Source of the DNA: Bacillota bacterium
GTDB lineage: Bacteria; Bacillota_I; Bacilli_A; RF39; UBA660
DNA length: 5,650 nt
Reading direction: 5' to 3'
NCBI GenBank assembly: GCA_018381595.1
Contig: JAGZRP010000064.1
Coordinates: 1-5,650 of the forward strand
The position numbers and the translations under genes are program-made. Positions 1 to 4,885 of the stretch are shown piece by piece. Numbering within the stretch: the first letter of the stretch is position 1; each line of letters begins with the position of its first letter. The notes beneath the pieces are model-generated. The model made no database searches. It worked only from the letters and a program-made list of their open reading frames with translations, and was not told where the DNA came from.

Positions 1-162
1 TAAATATAGTATTGTCCAGACAATCGGAAATACAATTCCCGGAGGAGATAAGAAAGGCTTGTTTAAGCCACTATAATTCATACTTGGCCCAATGATGAGA
101 GAAACAATAATTCCTCCTAAAAGAGGCATTAAAATGGTTATCCACGGATTTCTTTTTTTCAT
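1..162 (-). CDS. tspO: TspO/MBR family membrane protein, N-terminal fragment (continues past left edge)
   Basis: The reverse complement from ATG at 162 stays open to base 1, giving the first 54 residues of a protein usually about 155-160 long. After a basic start (MKKRNPW) comes a hydrophobic helix at about residues 8-26, then the family signature L-N-K-P-F-L-S-P-P-G-I-V-F-P-I-V-W-T-I-L-Y-L at 33-54, where the Pro-Pro, the VFP and the WTILY at the start of helix 2 are typical of tryptophan-rich sensory/translocator proteins. Known members are five-helix membrane proteins that bind porphyrins and similar ligands; the role in this organism is unknown. ATG162 is preferred because GGTG lies five bases before it, the same spacing as at fba and the BI-1 gene. 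An in-frame ATG at 174 lacks such a site. The gene is divergent from fba with about 105 bp between them. I could not place its promoter convincingly. Confidence 0.92.
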   Translation of the reverse strand, partial: MKKRNPWITILMPLLGGIIVSLIIGPSMNYSGLNKPFLSPPGIVFPIVWTILYL

Positions 163-218
163 ATTTTCACCCATTACAAGTTTATGATAAAACTGTAAAT
201 ATTTGTCATAAATTTTAG

Positions 219-234
219 TTTGATTGCAATCAAA
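219..234. promoter_or_regulatory. Perfect 16-bp palindrome between tspO and fba, candidate operator
   Basis: TTTGATTGCAATCAAA is a perfect inverted repeat with 8-bp arms and no spacer. It contains the putative -35 hexamer of fba (224-229) and lies 57 bp upstream of the tspO start. A dimeric repressor bound here would block RNA polymerase at fba and could also affect tspO. The sequence does not match the CcpA, Rex, CIRCE or CodY sites I know. With no loop and no T-run it is unlikely to act as a terminator. Function is inferred from symmetry and position. Confidence 0.6.
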
Positions 235-252
235 TAGAAAATCAATTATAAT
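224..252 (+). promoter_or_regulatory. Sigma-A-type promoter of fba
   Basis: A TTGCAA -35 (224-229) is separated by 17 bp from a perfect TATAAT -10 (247-252). Transcription should begin near 258-260, so the fba ATG at 268 would have a leader of only about 8-10 nt starting at the GGTGATAAT ribosome-binding site. The -35 lies inside the 219-234 palindrome. The -10 forms part of a run of TATAAT/GATAAT repeats (247-252, 253-258, 262-267) that resembles Fur/PerR half-sites, although such repeats are weak evidence in AT-rich DNA. Confidence 0.75.
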
Positions 253-267
253 GATAATGGTGATAAT

Positions 268-1119
268 ATGTTAGAAAATTCAAAAGAAATGTTAGAACAA
301 GCAAGATTGAATCATTACGCAGTTCCACATTTTAATATTAATAATTTAGAATGGACCAGATTTATTCTAGAAGCATGTGAAGAAGCAAAAAGTCCAGTTA
401 TTTTAGGAGTAAGTGAGGGTGCCAAAAAATATATGGGTGGATATAACACTGTTACATTGATGGTAAAAGCACTCATTCACGATTTAAAAATTACTGTTCC
501 CGTTGCACTTCATCTCGATCATGGAAGTAGTGTAGAATCCTGTAAGGAAGCAATTGATGCAGGTTTTTCATCTGTAATGATTGATGCTTCTAAATATAGT
601 GTAGAAGAAAATATTGAAATGACAAAAGAGGTTGTTTCTTATGCTCATCAAAAAGGGGTTACTGTAGAAGCAGAAATGGGACATGTTGGAGGAGAAGAAG
701 ATGGCATTGTAGATGAACTTGCATACGCTAAAGTAGAGGATGCAGTATTACTTGCAACAAGTACAGGAATTGATACCCTTGCTCCAGCATTAGGAAGTGT
801 TCATGGAATTTATAAAGGGGAACCAAAGTTAGATTTTGATAGGATGAAAACTATTGCAGAGATTACAAAATTGCCACTAGTATTACATGGAGGTTCTGGA
901 ATTCCTGATGAATTAATTAAAAAAGGAATTTCTTGTGGAATATGTAAGCTAAATATTAATACAGACTTACAAATCGTTTGGTCAAAAGCAGTGAGAGCAT
1001 TTTTAGAAGAAAATCAAGCTGTCTATGATCCAAGAAAAATTATTAAAGCAGGGGAACCTGTAATGAAACAAGCTATTATTGAGAAAATACAATTATTAGG
1101 TAGTAATCAAAAAGCTTAA
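268..1119 (+). CDS. fba: Class II fructose-1,6-bisphosphate aldolase
   Basis: The product (283 aa) is a cytoplasmic zinc enzyme that reversibly splits fructose-1,6-bisphosphate into glyceraldehyde-3-phosphate and dihydroxyacetone phosphate in glycolysis and gluconeogenesis. It resembles B. subtilis FbaA (285 aa) along its whole length. Visible motifs are SPVILGVSEGA near 42-52, HLDHG at 82-86 with the catalytic Asp84 and zinc-binding His85, VEAEMG at 133-138, SVHG with zinc His179, LHGGSG at 206-211 with zinc His207 and phosphate-binding glycines, and the K-L-N-I-N-T-D loop at 227-233. The close match to FbaA, including YDPRK near the C-terminus, favours fructose- over tagatose-bisphosphate aldolase. 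ATG268 has GGTG at five-base spacing and gives the family N-terminus. The gap to murA is only 41 bp with no terminator, so read-through into murA is likely. Confidence 0.97.
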   Translation: MLENSKEMLEQARLNHYAVPHFNINNLEWTRFILEACEEAKSPVILGVSEGAKKYMGGYNTVTLMVKALIHDLKITVPVALHLDHGSSVESCKEAIDAGFSSVMIDASKYSVEENIEMTKEVVSYAHQKGVTVEAEMGHVGGEEDGIVDELAYAKVEDAVLLATSTGIDTLAPALGSVHGIYKGEPKLDFDRMKTIAEITKLPLVLHGGSGIPDELIKKGISCGICKLNINTDLQIVWSKAVRAFLEENQAVYDPRKIIKAGEPVMKQAIIEKIQLLGSNQKA

Positions 1120-1144
1120 CATCACGAAAAGAGAAACATAAAAT
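1116..1144 (+). promoter_or_regulatory. Candidate promoter of murA overlapping the fba stop codon
   Basis: TTAACA (1116-1121, five of six consensus bases, overlapping the fba TAA) lies 17 bp before TAAAAT (1139-1144). The predicted start site is near 1151, so murA would be read from a leader of about 10 nt beginning in the AGGAG site (1149-1153). This would let murA be transcribed separately from fba. The spacing matches the other promoters here, but both hexamers are common in AT-rich DNA. Confidence 0.5.
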
Positions 1145-1160
1145 ATATAGGAGTTGAATT

Positions 1161-2414
1161 ATGAAAGAGTTAGTGATTCATGGTGGAAAACCATTAACAG
1201 GGACAATTCGAATTAGTGGAGCAAAAAATAGTGCGGTAGCGCTTGTTCCTGCTAGTTTATTATCAGATGAAGGCATTACCATTGATAATGTTCCAAATAT
1301 TACGGATATTGATGCTTTAGATGAAATTTTAGTATATCTTGGGGCAACAGTCAAAAGAGAAGGAACAAAAATGGAAATTGTAACTTCCAATATAGAAAAT
1401 AAAGAGATTCCAGAACAAATATCAAAAAAATTAAGAGCATCATATTACTTTATGGGAGCTTTACTTGGTAAATATAAAAGAGTAGAAATGTATTTTCCTG
1501 GAGGATGTGCAATCGGAAAAAGACCAATTGATTTACATTTAAAAGCATTTGAAGCATTAGGTGCAACCGTAACGGCAACGGATAATAAGTATTTGATTGA
1601 AGCAGAAGAATTGATTGGAACGGATATTTACTTAGATAAAGCAAGTGTTGGAGCAACCATTAATATCATGCTTGCAAGTGTAAAAGCAAAAGGAATTACT
1701 AAAATCCAAAATGCTGCTCGTGAACCTGAAATTGTAAATGTTGCTACTTTATTAAATAATATGGGCGCAGAAATAGAAGGTGCTGGAACGAGTGAAATTA
1801 AAATTACAGGAGTAAAACATCTTGGAAAATCATTTATTGAAGTAATACCAGATAGAATTGAAGCAGGTACTTATATAATTCTTGCTAGTTTACTAGGAAA
1901 TCCACTGACAATTGATAACATCATACCAAATCACGTAGAATCATTGCTTTCTAAATTAAAAGAAATGGGAGTAAATTACCAGTTAAATAATAGTTCTGTT
2001 ACGATTCAAAAAACGTATAAATTAAAACCAATTACTGTAAAAACAGAATGTTACCCTGGATTTCCAACTGATTTACAACAACCAATCACAACCCTTTTAA
2101 ATTTTGCACAGGGCGATTCAAAAGTTCAAGAAACCATTTATGAAAACCGTTTTCAAAATGTACCATACTTAAATGAACTAGGCTGTGATATTGATATCAA
2201 TGGAGATACACTTACCATTCATGGTAGCAAAGAATTACATGGAAAAACAGTATCTGCAACAGACTTAAGAGCAGGAGCATGTTTATTTTTAGCAGGTTTG
2301 AAAGCAGATGGAGTAACAGTAATTGAAAATGTAGAATATGTATTAAGAGGATATGAAAATATTATTGAAAAATTAACTTCTGTAGGTGCTAAAATCGAAT
2401 TAAAAGAAATATAG
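1161..2414 (+). CDS. murA: UDP-N-acetylglucosamine 1-carboxyvinyltransferase (MurA/MurZ)
   Basis: The product (417 aa, family usually 415-430) is the cytoplasmic enzyme that transfers enolpyruvate from PEP to UDP-GlcNAc, the first committed step of peptidoglycan synthesis and the target of fosfomycin. It has the two-domain EPT fold. The N-terminus carries GGKPLTGTIRISGAKNS with Lys22 and Asn23 for substrate binding. The active-site loop PGGCAIGKRPIDLH has the catalytic Cys116, so the enzyme should be fosfomycin-sensitive at this residue. YPGFPTD holds the general-base Asp304, ENRF lies at 328-331, ATDLRAG has Asp368/Arg370, and LRGYENIIEKL has Arg396. Neighbours match the B. subtilis fbaA-murAB(murZ) cluster, so it may be the second MurA paralogue; this window cannot show whether another copy exists. 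AGGAG lies seven bases before ATG1161. A terminator follows the TAG stop directly. Confidence 0.97.
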   Translation: MKELVIHGGKPLTGTIRISGAKNSAVALVPASLLSDEGITIDNVPNITDIDALDEILVYLGATVKREGTKMEIVTSNIENKEIPEQISKKLRASYYFMGALLGKYKRVEMYFPGGCAIGKRPIDLHLKAFEALGATVTATDNKYLIEAEELIGTDIYLDKASVGATINIMLASVKAKGITKIQNAAREPEIVNVATLLNNMGAEIEGAGTSEIKITGVKHLGKSFIEVIPDRIEAGTYIILASLLGNPLTIDNIIPNHVESLLSKLKEMGVNYQLNNSSVTIQKTYKLKPITVKTECYPGFPTDLQQPITTLLNFAQGDSKVQETIYENRFQNVPYLNELGCDIDINGDTLTIHGSKELHGKTVSATDLRAGACLFLAGLKADGVTVIENVEYVLRGYENIIEKLTSVGAKIELKEI

Positions 2415-2415
2415 T

Positions 2416-2440
2416 AAAAGTAGAGAAATCTACTTTTTTT
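2416..2440 (+). terminator. Intrinsic terminator directly after murA
   Basis: The 9-bp stem AAAAGTAGA (2416-2424) pairs with TCTACTTTT (2429-2437) around a stable GAAA loop (2425-2428), in a T-run at 2434-2440. It starts two bases after the murA stop, and the GGAGG site of the next gene begins four bases after the T-run. The stem is mostly A-U and the U-tract short, so it is probably leaky. No clear promoter lies between it and the next gene, which may depend on read-through. Confidence 0.85.
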
Positions 2441-2457
2441 CTTGGAGGATGAAAACT

Positions 2458-3201
2458 ATGAAATTAAAAACAGGATTGGTAGTAGCAGTTACTTTCCTTA
2501 TCGTTTTTTTAACCTATCTAACGACAATTGATAAAAAGGTATACTATTTAGCACTCGGTGATTATGAAGTGATAGGTCTAACCAATCAAGGGGAAATTAC
2601 CTATGGATATACAGATTATGTAAAAAACTTATTAAAAGAAAAGAAAAAACTAGAAAAATATATCAATGGTTATGCAAAAGATGATGCCCGTGTCACAGAT
2701 TTAATCAACGATATTCAGAATAATAAAAAAATTATGATTTCTAGCAAAGAACAGACCATTAAGAATGCATTAATTAAAGCAGACTTAGTCACACTTTCTA
2801 TTGGTATGAATGATTTGTTTTATAAAATAGGAGTGAATCCTAACTTTGAAACATTAAATTATAATGAACTTTATTATCATGTTGACGAAATGATGGAGGA
2901 TATGGAACAACTTTTTAAAAAATTAAGAGAATACTGTAAAGAAGATATCTTGGTAACAAGCTTTTATAACCCAATCGTTAATTCTAATGAGGCGTTGGAT
3001 AATGTATTTACGTATGCAAATGGAAGATTAAAAGAATTGGTAGAACAGTATGATATGACTTACGTGAATATCTATCAAGAATTTCAAAATCACGAAAACT
3101 ATTTAAGTCATAGTTTGAGTATTTATCCATCAAAAGAAGGATACGAAATGATGAGTCAAAAAATAGAAGCTGCAATGAATCAGACTTTATTAAAACATTA
3201 A
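2458..3201 (+). CDS. Membrane-anchored SGNH-hydrolase-like protein lacking the catalytic triad
   Basis: The product has 247 aa from ATG2458. The in-frame ATG at 2449 abuts GGAGG (2444-2448) with no spacing, whereas ATG2458 has nine bases. A short basic start and one hydrophobic helix (about 6-24), without lipobox or clear cleavage site, suggest a domain anchored outside the membrane. The fold is recognised by the SGNH/GDSL block pattern, but the blocks are degenerate. Block I should read GDSxxxG and reads G34-D-Y-E-V-I-G40, with Tyr36 in place of the nucleophilic Ser. The block II glycine seems to be Asp76. Block III, G-M-N-D (116-119), is intact. Block V should read DxxHPxxxGY and reads L220-S-I-Y223-P-S-K-E-G-Y229, so both Asp and His are missing. 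The frame is undamaged and an RBS is present, so it looks like a maintained pseudoenzyme, perhaps a binding protein for wall or lipid ligands. That role is inferred. Confidence 0.85.
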   Translation: MKLKTGLVVAVTFLIVFLTYLTTIDKKVYYLALGDYEVIGLTNQGEITYGYTDYVKNLLKEKKKLEKYINGYAKDDARVTDLINDIQNNKKIMISSKEQTIKNALIKADLVTLSIGMNDLFYKIGVNPNFETLNYNELYYHVDEMMEDMEQLFKKLREYCKEDILVTSFYNPIVNSNEALDNVFTYANGRLKELVEQYDMTYVNIYQEFQNHENYLSHSLSIYPSKEGYEMMSQKIEAAMNQTLLKH

Positions 3202-3205
3202 TAAA

Positions 3206-3214
3206 TGATATAAT
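3206..3214 (+). promoter_or_regulatory. Extended -10 promoter before the BI-1 gene
   Basis: TGATATAAT combines a TGn extension with a perfect TATAAT (3209-3214). At 17-bp spacing the -35 position reads TTTATT, a weak match, as is tolerated with extended -10 promoters. Transcription would start near 3221, at the GAGGTG ribosome-binding site, leaving about 11 nt before ATG3232. It lies in the 30-bp gap after the SGNH-like gene. Confidence 0.55.
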
Positions 3215-3231
3215 GCAATTGAGGTGAAAAA

Positions 3232-3879
3232 ATGGAAGAAAAAAAATTATTTTCGAAAATATTTTTATGGATGTTTATTGGTCTTATGATTACATTTGGT
3301 ACTGCTTTTTATGTATCAACACAAGAATTTTTAATACTTAATATTTTAAGATTAGATTGGATTTGGTTTCTTCTTCAATTGGGAATTGTTATTTTCCTAA
3401 GCGCAAGAATTGCAAAAATGAATCCATTTACTGCCAAATTATCATTCGCAATTTATAGTTTTGTGACTGGTTTGACATTATCTTATATTTTTATTATATT
3501 TCAAATGTCATCTATCTTAACAATCTTTTTAGCAAGTGCAGTGATGTTTGGTATCTTTGGTTTATTTGGATATTATACCAAAGTGAATTTAACAAAATTA
3601 TCTAGTATTTTGATGATGGGATTAGTTGGAATTATTATTGCAGGAGTTATTAATATCTTTACTGCAAATAGTACACTTGATCTTATCATATCATCATTAG
3701 GAATTTTAATCTTCACTATCTTTGTTGCTTATGATATTCAGAAAGCAAAAATGTTTTCTAAATTAGAGACAATTCCAGAAGACAATTTAGCTATCTATGG
3801 AGCATTAAATTTATATTTAGACTTCATTAATATCTTTCTTAGTTTACTTCAAATATTTGGAGGATCAAGAGATAACTAA
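3232..3879 (+). CDS. Bax inhibitor-1 (BI-1/YetJ/YccA) family membrane protein
   Basis: The product (215 aa) has six to seven hydrophobic helices along its length, the normal size and layout for bacterial BI-1 proteins. The N-terminus (LFSKIFLWMFIGLMIT) matches the family's first helix. Two conserved acidic residues known from B. subtilis YetJ are present: Asp168 in V-A-Y-D-I-Q-K and Asp197 in A-L-N-L-Y-L-D-F-I-N-I-F-L, the strongest family signature. In YetJ these form a pH-sensitive latch controlling calcium leak, so a pH-gated calcium channel or leak in the cytoplasmic membrane is the best guess; physiological roles of bacterial members remain poorly defined. ATG3232 has GAGGTG at proper spacing. 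No terminator is visible between it and rpmE, so rpmE can receive read-through as well as its own promoter. Confidence 0.93.
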   Translation: MEEKKLFSKIFLWMFIGLMITFGTAFYVSTQEFLILNILRLDWIWFLLQLGIVIFLSARIAKMNPFTAKLSFAIYSFVTGLTLSYIFIIFQMSSILTIFLASAVMFGIFGLFGYYTKVNLTKLSSILMMGLVGIIIAGVINIFTANSTLDLIISSLGILIFTIFVAYDIQKAKMFSKLETIPEDNLAIYGALNLYLDFINIFLSLLQIFGGSRDN

Positions 3880-3885
3880 AAAGGC

Positions 3886-3914
3886 TTGCAAAGAAGAAAA
3901 AAACTTGCTATACT
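3886..3914 (+). promoter_or_regulatory. Strong promoter of rpmE
   Basis: TTGCAA (3886-3891) and TATACT (3909-3914) are 17 bp apart, and TGC directly before the -10 gives an extended -10. The -35 starts seven bases after the BI-1 stop and is identical to that of fba. The start site should be near 3921, giving rpmE a leader of about 52 nt, the longest for any -10-to-start interval in the rpmE-side cluster. A strong dedicated promoter fits a ribosomal protein gene. Confidence 0.8.
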
Positions 3915-3931
3915 ATAAAAGTATTTAATAT

Positions 3932-3953
3932 CTATGACATGAATTTGTCATGG
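3932..3953 (+). promoter_or_regulatory. Hairpin in the rpmE leader, candidate L31 autoregulatory element
   Basis: ATGACA (3934-3939) pairs with TGTCAT (3946-3951) around a six-base loop, and the stem extends by a U-G (3933/3952) and a C-G pair (3932/3953) to 8 bp. It ends three bases before the purine-rich AAGGAG ribosome-binding site (3957-3962). Structured leaders before rpmE that bind L31 are known or predicted in several phyla, including an L31-Firmicutes motif. Whether this hairpin belongs to that motif was not tested. Confidence 0.5.
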
Positions 3954-3972
3954 CGGAAGGAGAGAGTTCAGT

Positions 3973-4188
3973 ATGAAAAAGAATATTCATCCAGAATATA
4001 TGGATTCAAAAGTAACTTGTGCTTGTGGAAATACATTTACAGTACAAAGCAATCGTGAAGAAATCCATGTGGAAGTATGTAACAAATGTCATCCAGCATA
4101 CACAGGAAAAAATAGCCAAAGTGGAAAAAGAGCTGGTAACATTGAAAAGTTCAACAAAAAGTATGGACGCAAACAAGAAGAAAATTAA
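3973..4188 (+). CDS. rpmE: Large-subunit ribosomal protein bL31, zinc-binding (C+) form
   Basis: The product (71 aa) belongs to the 50S subunit and helps bridge to the 30S head. The start MKKNIHPEY, the C-A-C-G segment and C-N-K-C-H-P-A-Y-T-G-K are diagnostic. Cysteines at 16, 18, 36 and 39 match the zinc ligands of B. subtilis RpmE, so this is the zinc-containing type rather than the zinc-free YtiA/RpmE2 type. The basic C-terminus (GKRAGNIEKFNKKYGRK) is normal. AAGGAG lies ten bases before ATG3973. The gene has its own promoter and a structured leader upstream. Its last codons form the 5' arm of the terminator, which closes the fba-murA-rpmE region. The rho gene that precedes rpmE in B. subtilis is absent. 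Confidence 0.98.
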   Translation: MKKNIHPEYMDSKVTCACGNTFTVQSNREEIHVEVCNKCHPAYTGKNSQSGKRAGNIEKFNKKYGRKQEEN

Positions 4189-4204
4189 TTTCTTCTTGTT
4201 TTTT
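4171..4204 (+). terminator. Intrinsic terminator of rpmE, begun inside the coding sequence
   Basis: A 13-bp perfect stem pairs 4171-4183 (AAACAAGAAGAAA) with 4189-4201 around the five-base loop ATTAA, and runs into six T's at 4199-4204 followed by GTTGTTTT. The TAA stop codon (4186-4188) lies in the loop, and the last Lys-Gln-Glu-Glu codons form the 5' arm. It is long and strong enough to separate the ribosomal gene from what follows. Confidence 0.9.
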
Positions 4205-4251
4205 GTTGTTTTATACGGCGAAGACGTCAAATAGATATATTAAATCAATTA

Positions 4252-4260
4252 TGCTAAAAT
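4252..4260 (+). promoter_or_regulatory. Possible extended -10 promoter for the small membrane protein gene
   Basis: TGCTAAAAT has a TGn extension and a TAAAAT -10 (4255-4260). No good -35 is seen at 16-18 bp spacing. Transcription would begin near 4267, at the AAGGAG site, 12 nt before ATG4279. Since the preceding gene ends in a strong terminator a promoter is expected here, but this is the weakest of the promoter calls. Confidence 0.4.
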
Positions 4261-4266
4261 ATATGT

Positions 4267-4272
4267 AAGGAG
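4267..4272 (+). promoter_or_regulatory. Ribosome-binding site aimed at the out-of-frame ATG4279
   Basis: AAGGAG ends six bases before ATG4279 but 14 bases before GTG4287, the only upstream start in the long frame. Translation should therefore begin at 4279, where the frame closes after 19 codons at TAG 4336-4338. One extra base between 4282 and 4336 would join this start to the long frame, which makes the site important for judging the next gene. Confidence 0.7.
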
Positions 4273-4286
4273 ATTACTATGAAAAA

Positions 4287-4727
4287 GTGTTTTTTAAAAT
4301 TAAAAGAAAGTGGACTCTTATATGTATTTTTTTTTTAGGATTATTCTTTATTGTAAAAATGATTCTAAATTATTTTAAACTGGAGTATAGAAGTTGGATT
4401 TATTATTGTATCTCATTTTTGATTCTTCTATTTATTATATATAAATTCATAATATATATAGTAAGTAATTTTACAAATAAATTAGAAGTAATTTTTAAAT
4501 TATTTTTTTTCATTCCAATCATTACAATTGGATATTATTTTCTCGTTTGGATAGTATTTTATAGTTACAATCTTCCTCATGAGAAGATTGTAAAAACAAA
4601 TTTTGATAAATATGTTGAATGCAATGATTTTTTTGAAATACATCCTCACAATAGATATTATCAATATGTGAATCCTTTTATTCGAAGTTCGGAAGAGGAA
4701 AGATTTTTGTTTATTGATGGAGAATAA
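4287..4727 (+). CDS. Unrecognised small membrane protein with a disturbed start (possible frameshift)
   Basis: I do not recognise this protein. The open frame gives 146 aa, very rich in Phe, Ile and Tyr, with three likely membrane helices at about 9-30, 36-60 and 68-93, then a hydrophilic tail with charged and His/Tyr-rich stretches (KTNFDKYVECNDFFEIHPHN). The tail's side of the membrane cannot be decided. The frame's only early start is GTG4287, poorly spaced from the AAGGAG at 4267-4272, which serves ATG4279 in another frame. One added A in the A5 run (4282-4286) would give MKKVFFKIKRKW continuing into helix 1. One added T in the T10 run (4327-4336) would give MKKCFLKLKESG joined at FFFLGLFF. 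So the gene is frameshifted, slippage-controlled, misread in a homopolymer, or uses GTG weakly. Past the TAA stop the frame is open again to 4844, so it may also be shortened. It lies between rpmE and the 220-aa gene, 158 bp from the latter. Confidence 0.55.
   Translation: MFFKIKRKWTLICIFFLGLFFIVKMILNYFKLEYRSWIYYCISFLILLFIIYKFIIYIVSNFTNKLEVIFKLFFFIPIITIGYYFLVWIVFYSYNLPHEKIVKTNFDKYVECNDFFEIHPHNRYYQYVNPFIRSSEEERFLFIDGE
4327..4336 (+). repeat. T10 homopolymer in the first membrane segment, candidate slippage tract
   Basis: Ten consecutive T's lie in the region coding the first helix of the small membrane protein. They are the point where the frame from ATG4279 (stop TAG at 4336-4338) and the long frame are one base apart. 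Runs of nine or more T or A are known sites of polymerase slippage in bacteria. The tract could be a phase switch, a sequencing artefact or chance in AT-rich DNA. Confidence 0.6.
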
Positions 4728-4814
4728 AGATATATTACTTTGAATATAGTGAAGCATAGGTTCCATATTGAATATTTTCTTCAAGTAAAGAATATGATAC
4801 CCAATATTTGGAAT

Positions 4815-4842
4815 TTGACAAATCGATTAGATGTGGTAAAAT
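4815..4842 (+). promoter_or_regulatory. Consensus promoter of the 220-aa gene
   Basis: A perfect TTGACA (4815-4820) lies 16 bp before TAAAAT (4837-4842), with TGG before the -10 adding an extended -10. The start site would be near 4849, with a leader of about 37 nt to ATG4886. Its position inside the longest open frame (ATG4808) argues that this upstream ATG is not the translation start. The rest of the 4728-4885 gap shows no terminator; remnants of open frames there are discussed in the findings. Confidence 0.75.
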
Positions 4843-4885
4843 AGCAATGCATTTGCCAAAAAAGGGTTGGTATAGGAGGAAATTT

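Noticed and set aside
172..174. Upstream in-frame start for tspO (four residues longer)
   Set aside because: No Shine-Dalgarno before it, whereas ATG162 has GGTG at the same five-base spacing as fba and the BI-1 gene.
1178..1656. Reverse-strand open frames inside murA (1178-1390 and 1450-1656)
   Set aside because: They overlap the clearly coding murA, have no recognisable product and are explained as shadow frames.
2449..2457. Upstream in-frame ATG for the SGNH-like gene
   Set aside because: It directly abuts GGAGG with no spacing; ATG2458 has a nine-base spacer.
4006..4234. Alternative frames on both strands across rpmE and its terminator
   Set aside because: They are shadows of the unmistakable L31 gene and run through its terminator hairpin.
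4500..4784. Reverse-strand 94-aa open frame opposite the small membrane gene
   Set aside because: No family resemblance and its composition mirrors the opposite strand; no supporting promoter or ribosome-binding site was found.
4808..4885. N-terminal extension of the 220-aa protein from ATG4808
   Set aside because: It lacks a ribosome-binding site and contains the consensus promoter TTGACA-N16-TAAAAT, while ATG4886 has a perfect AGGAGG at six bases.
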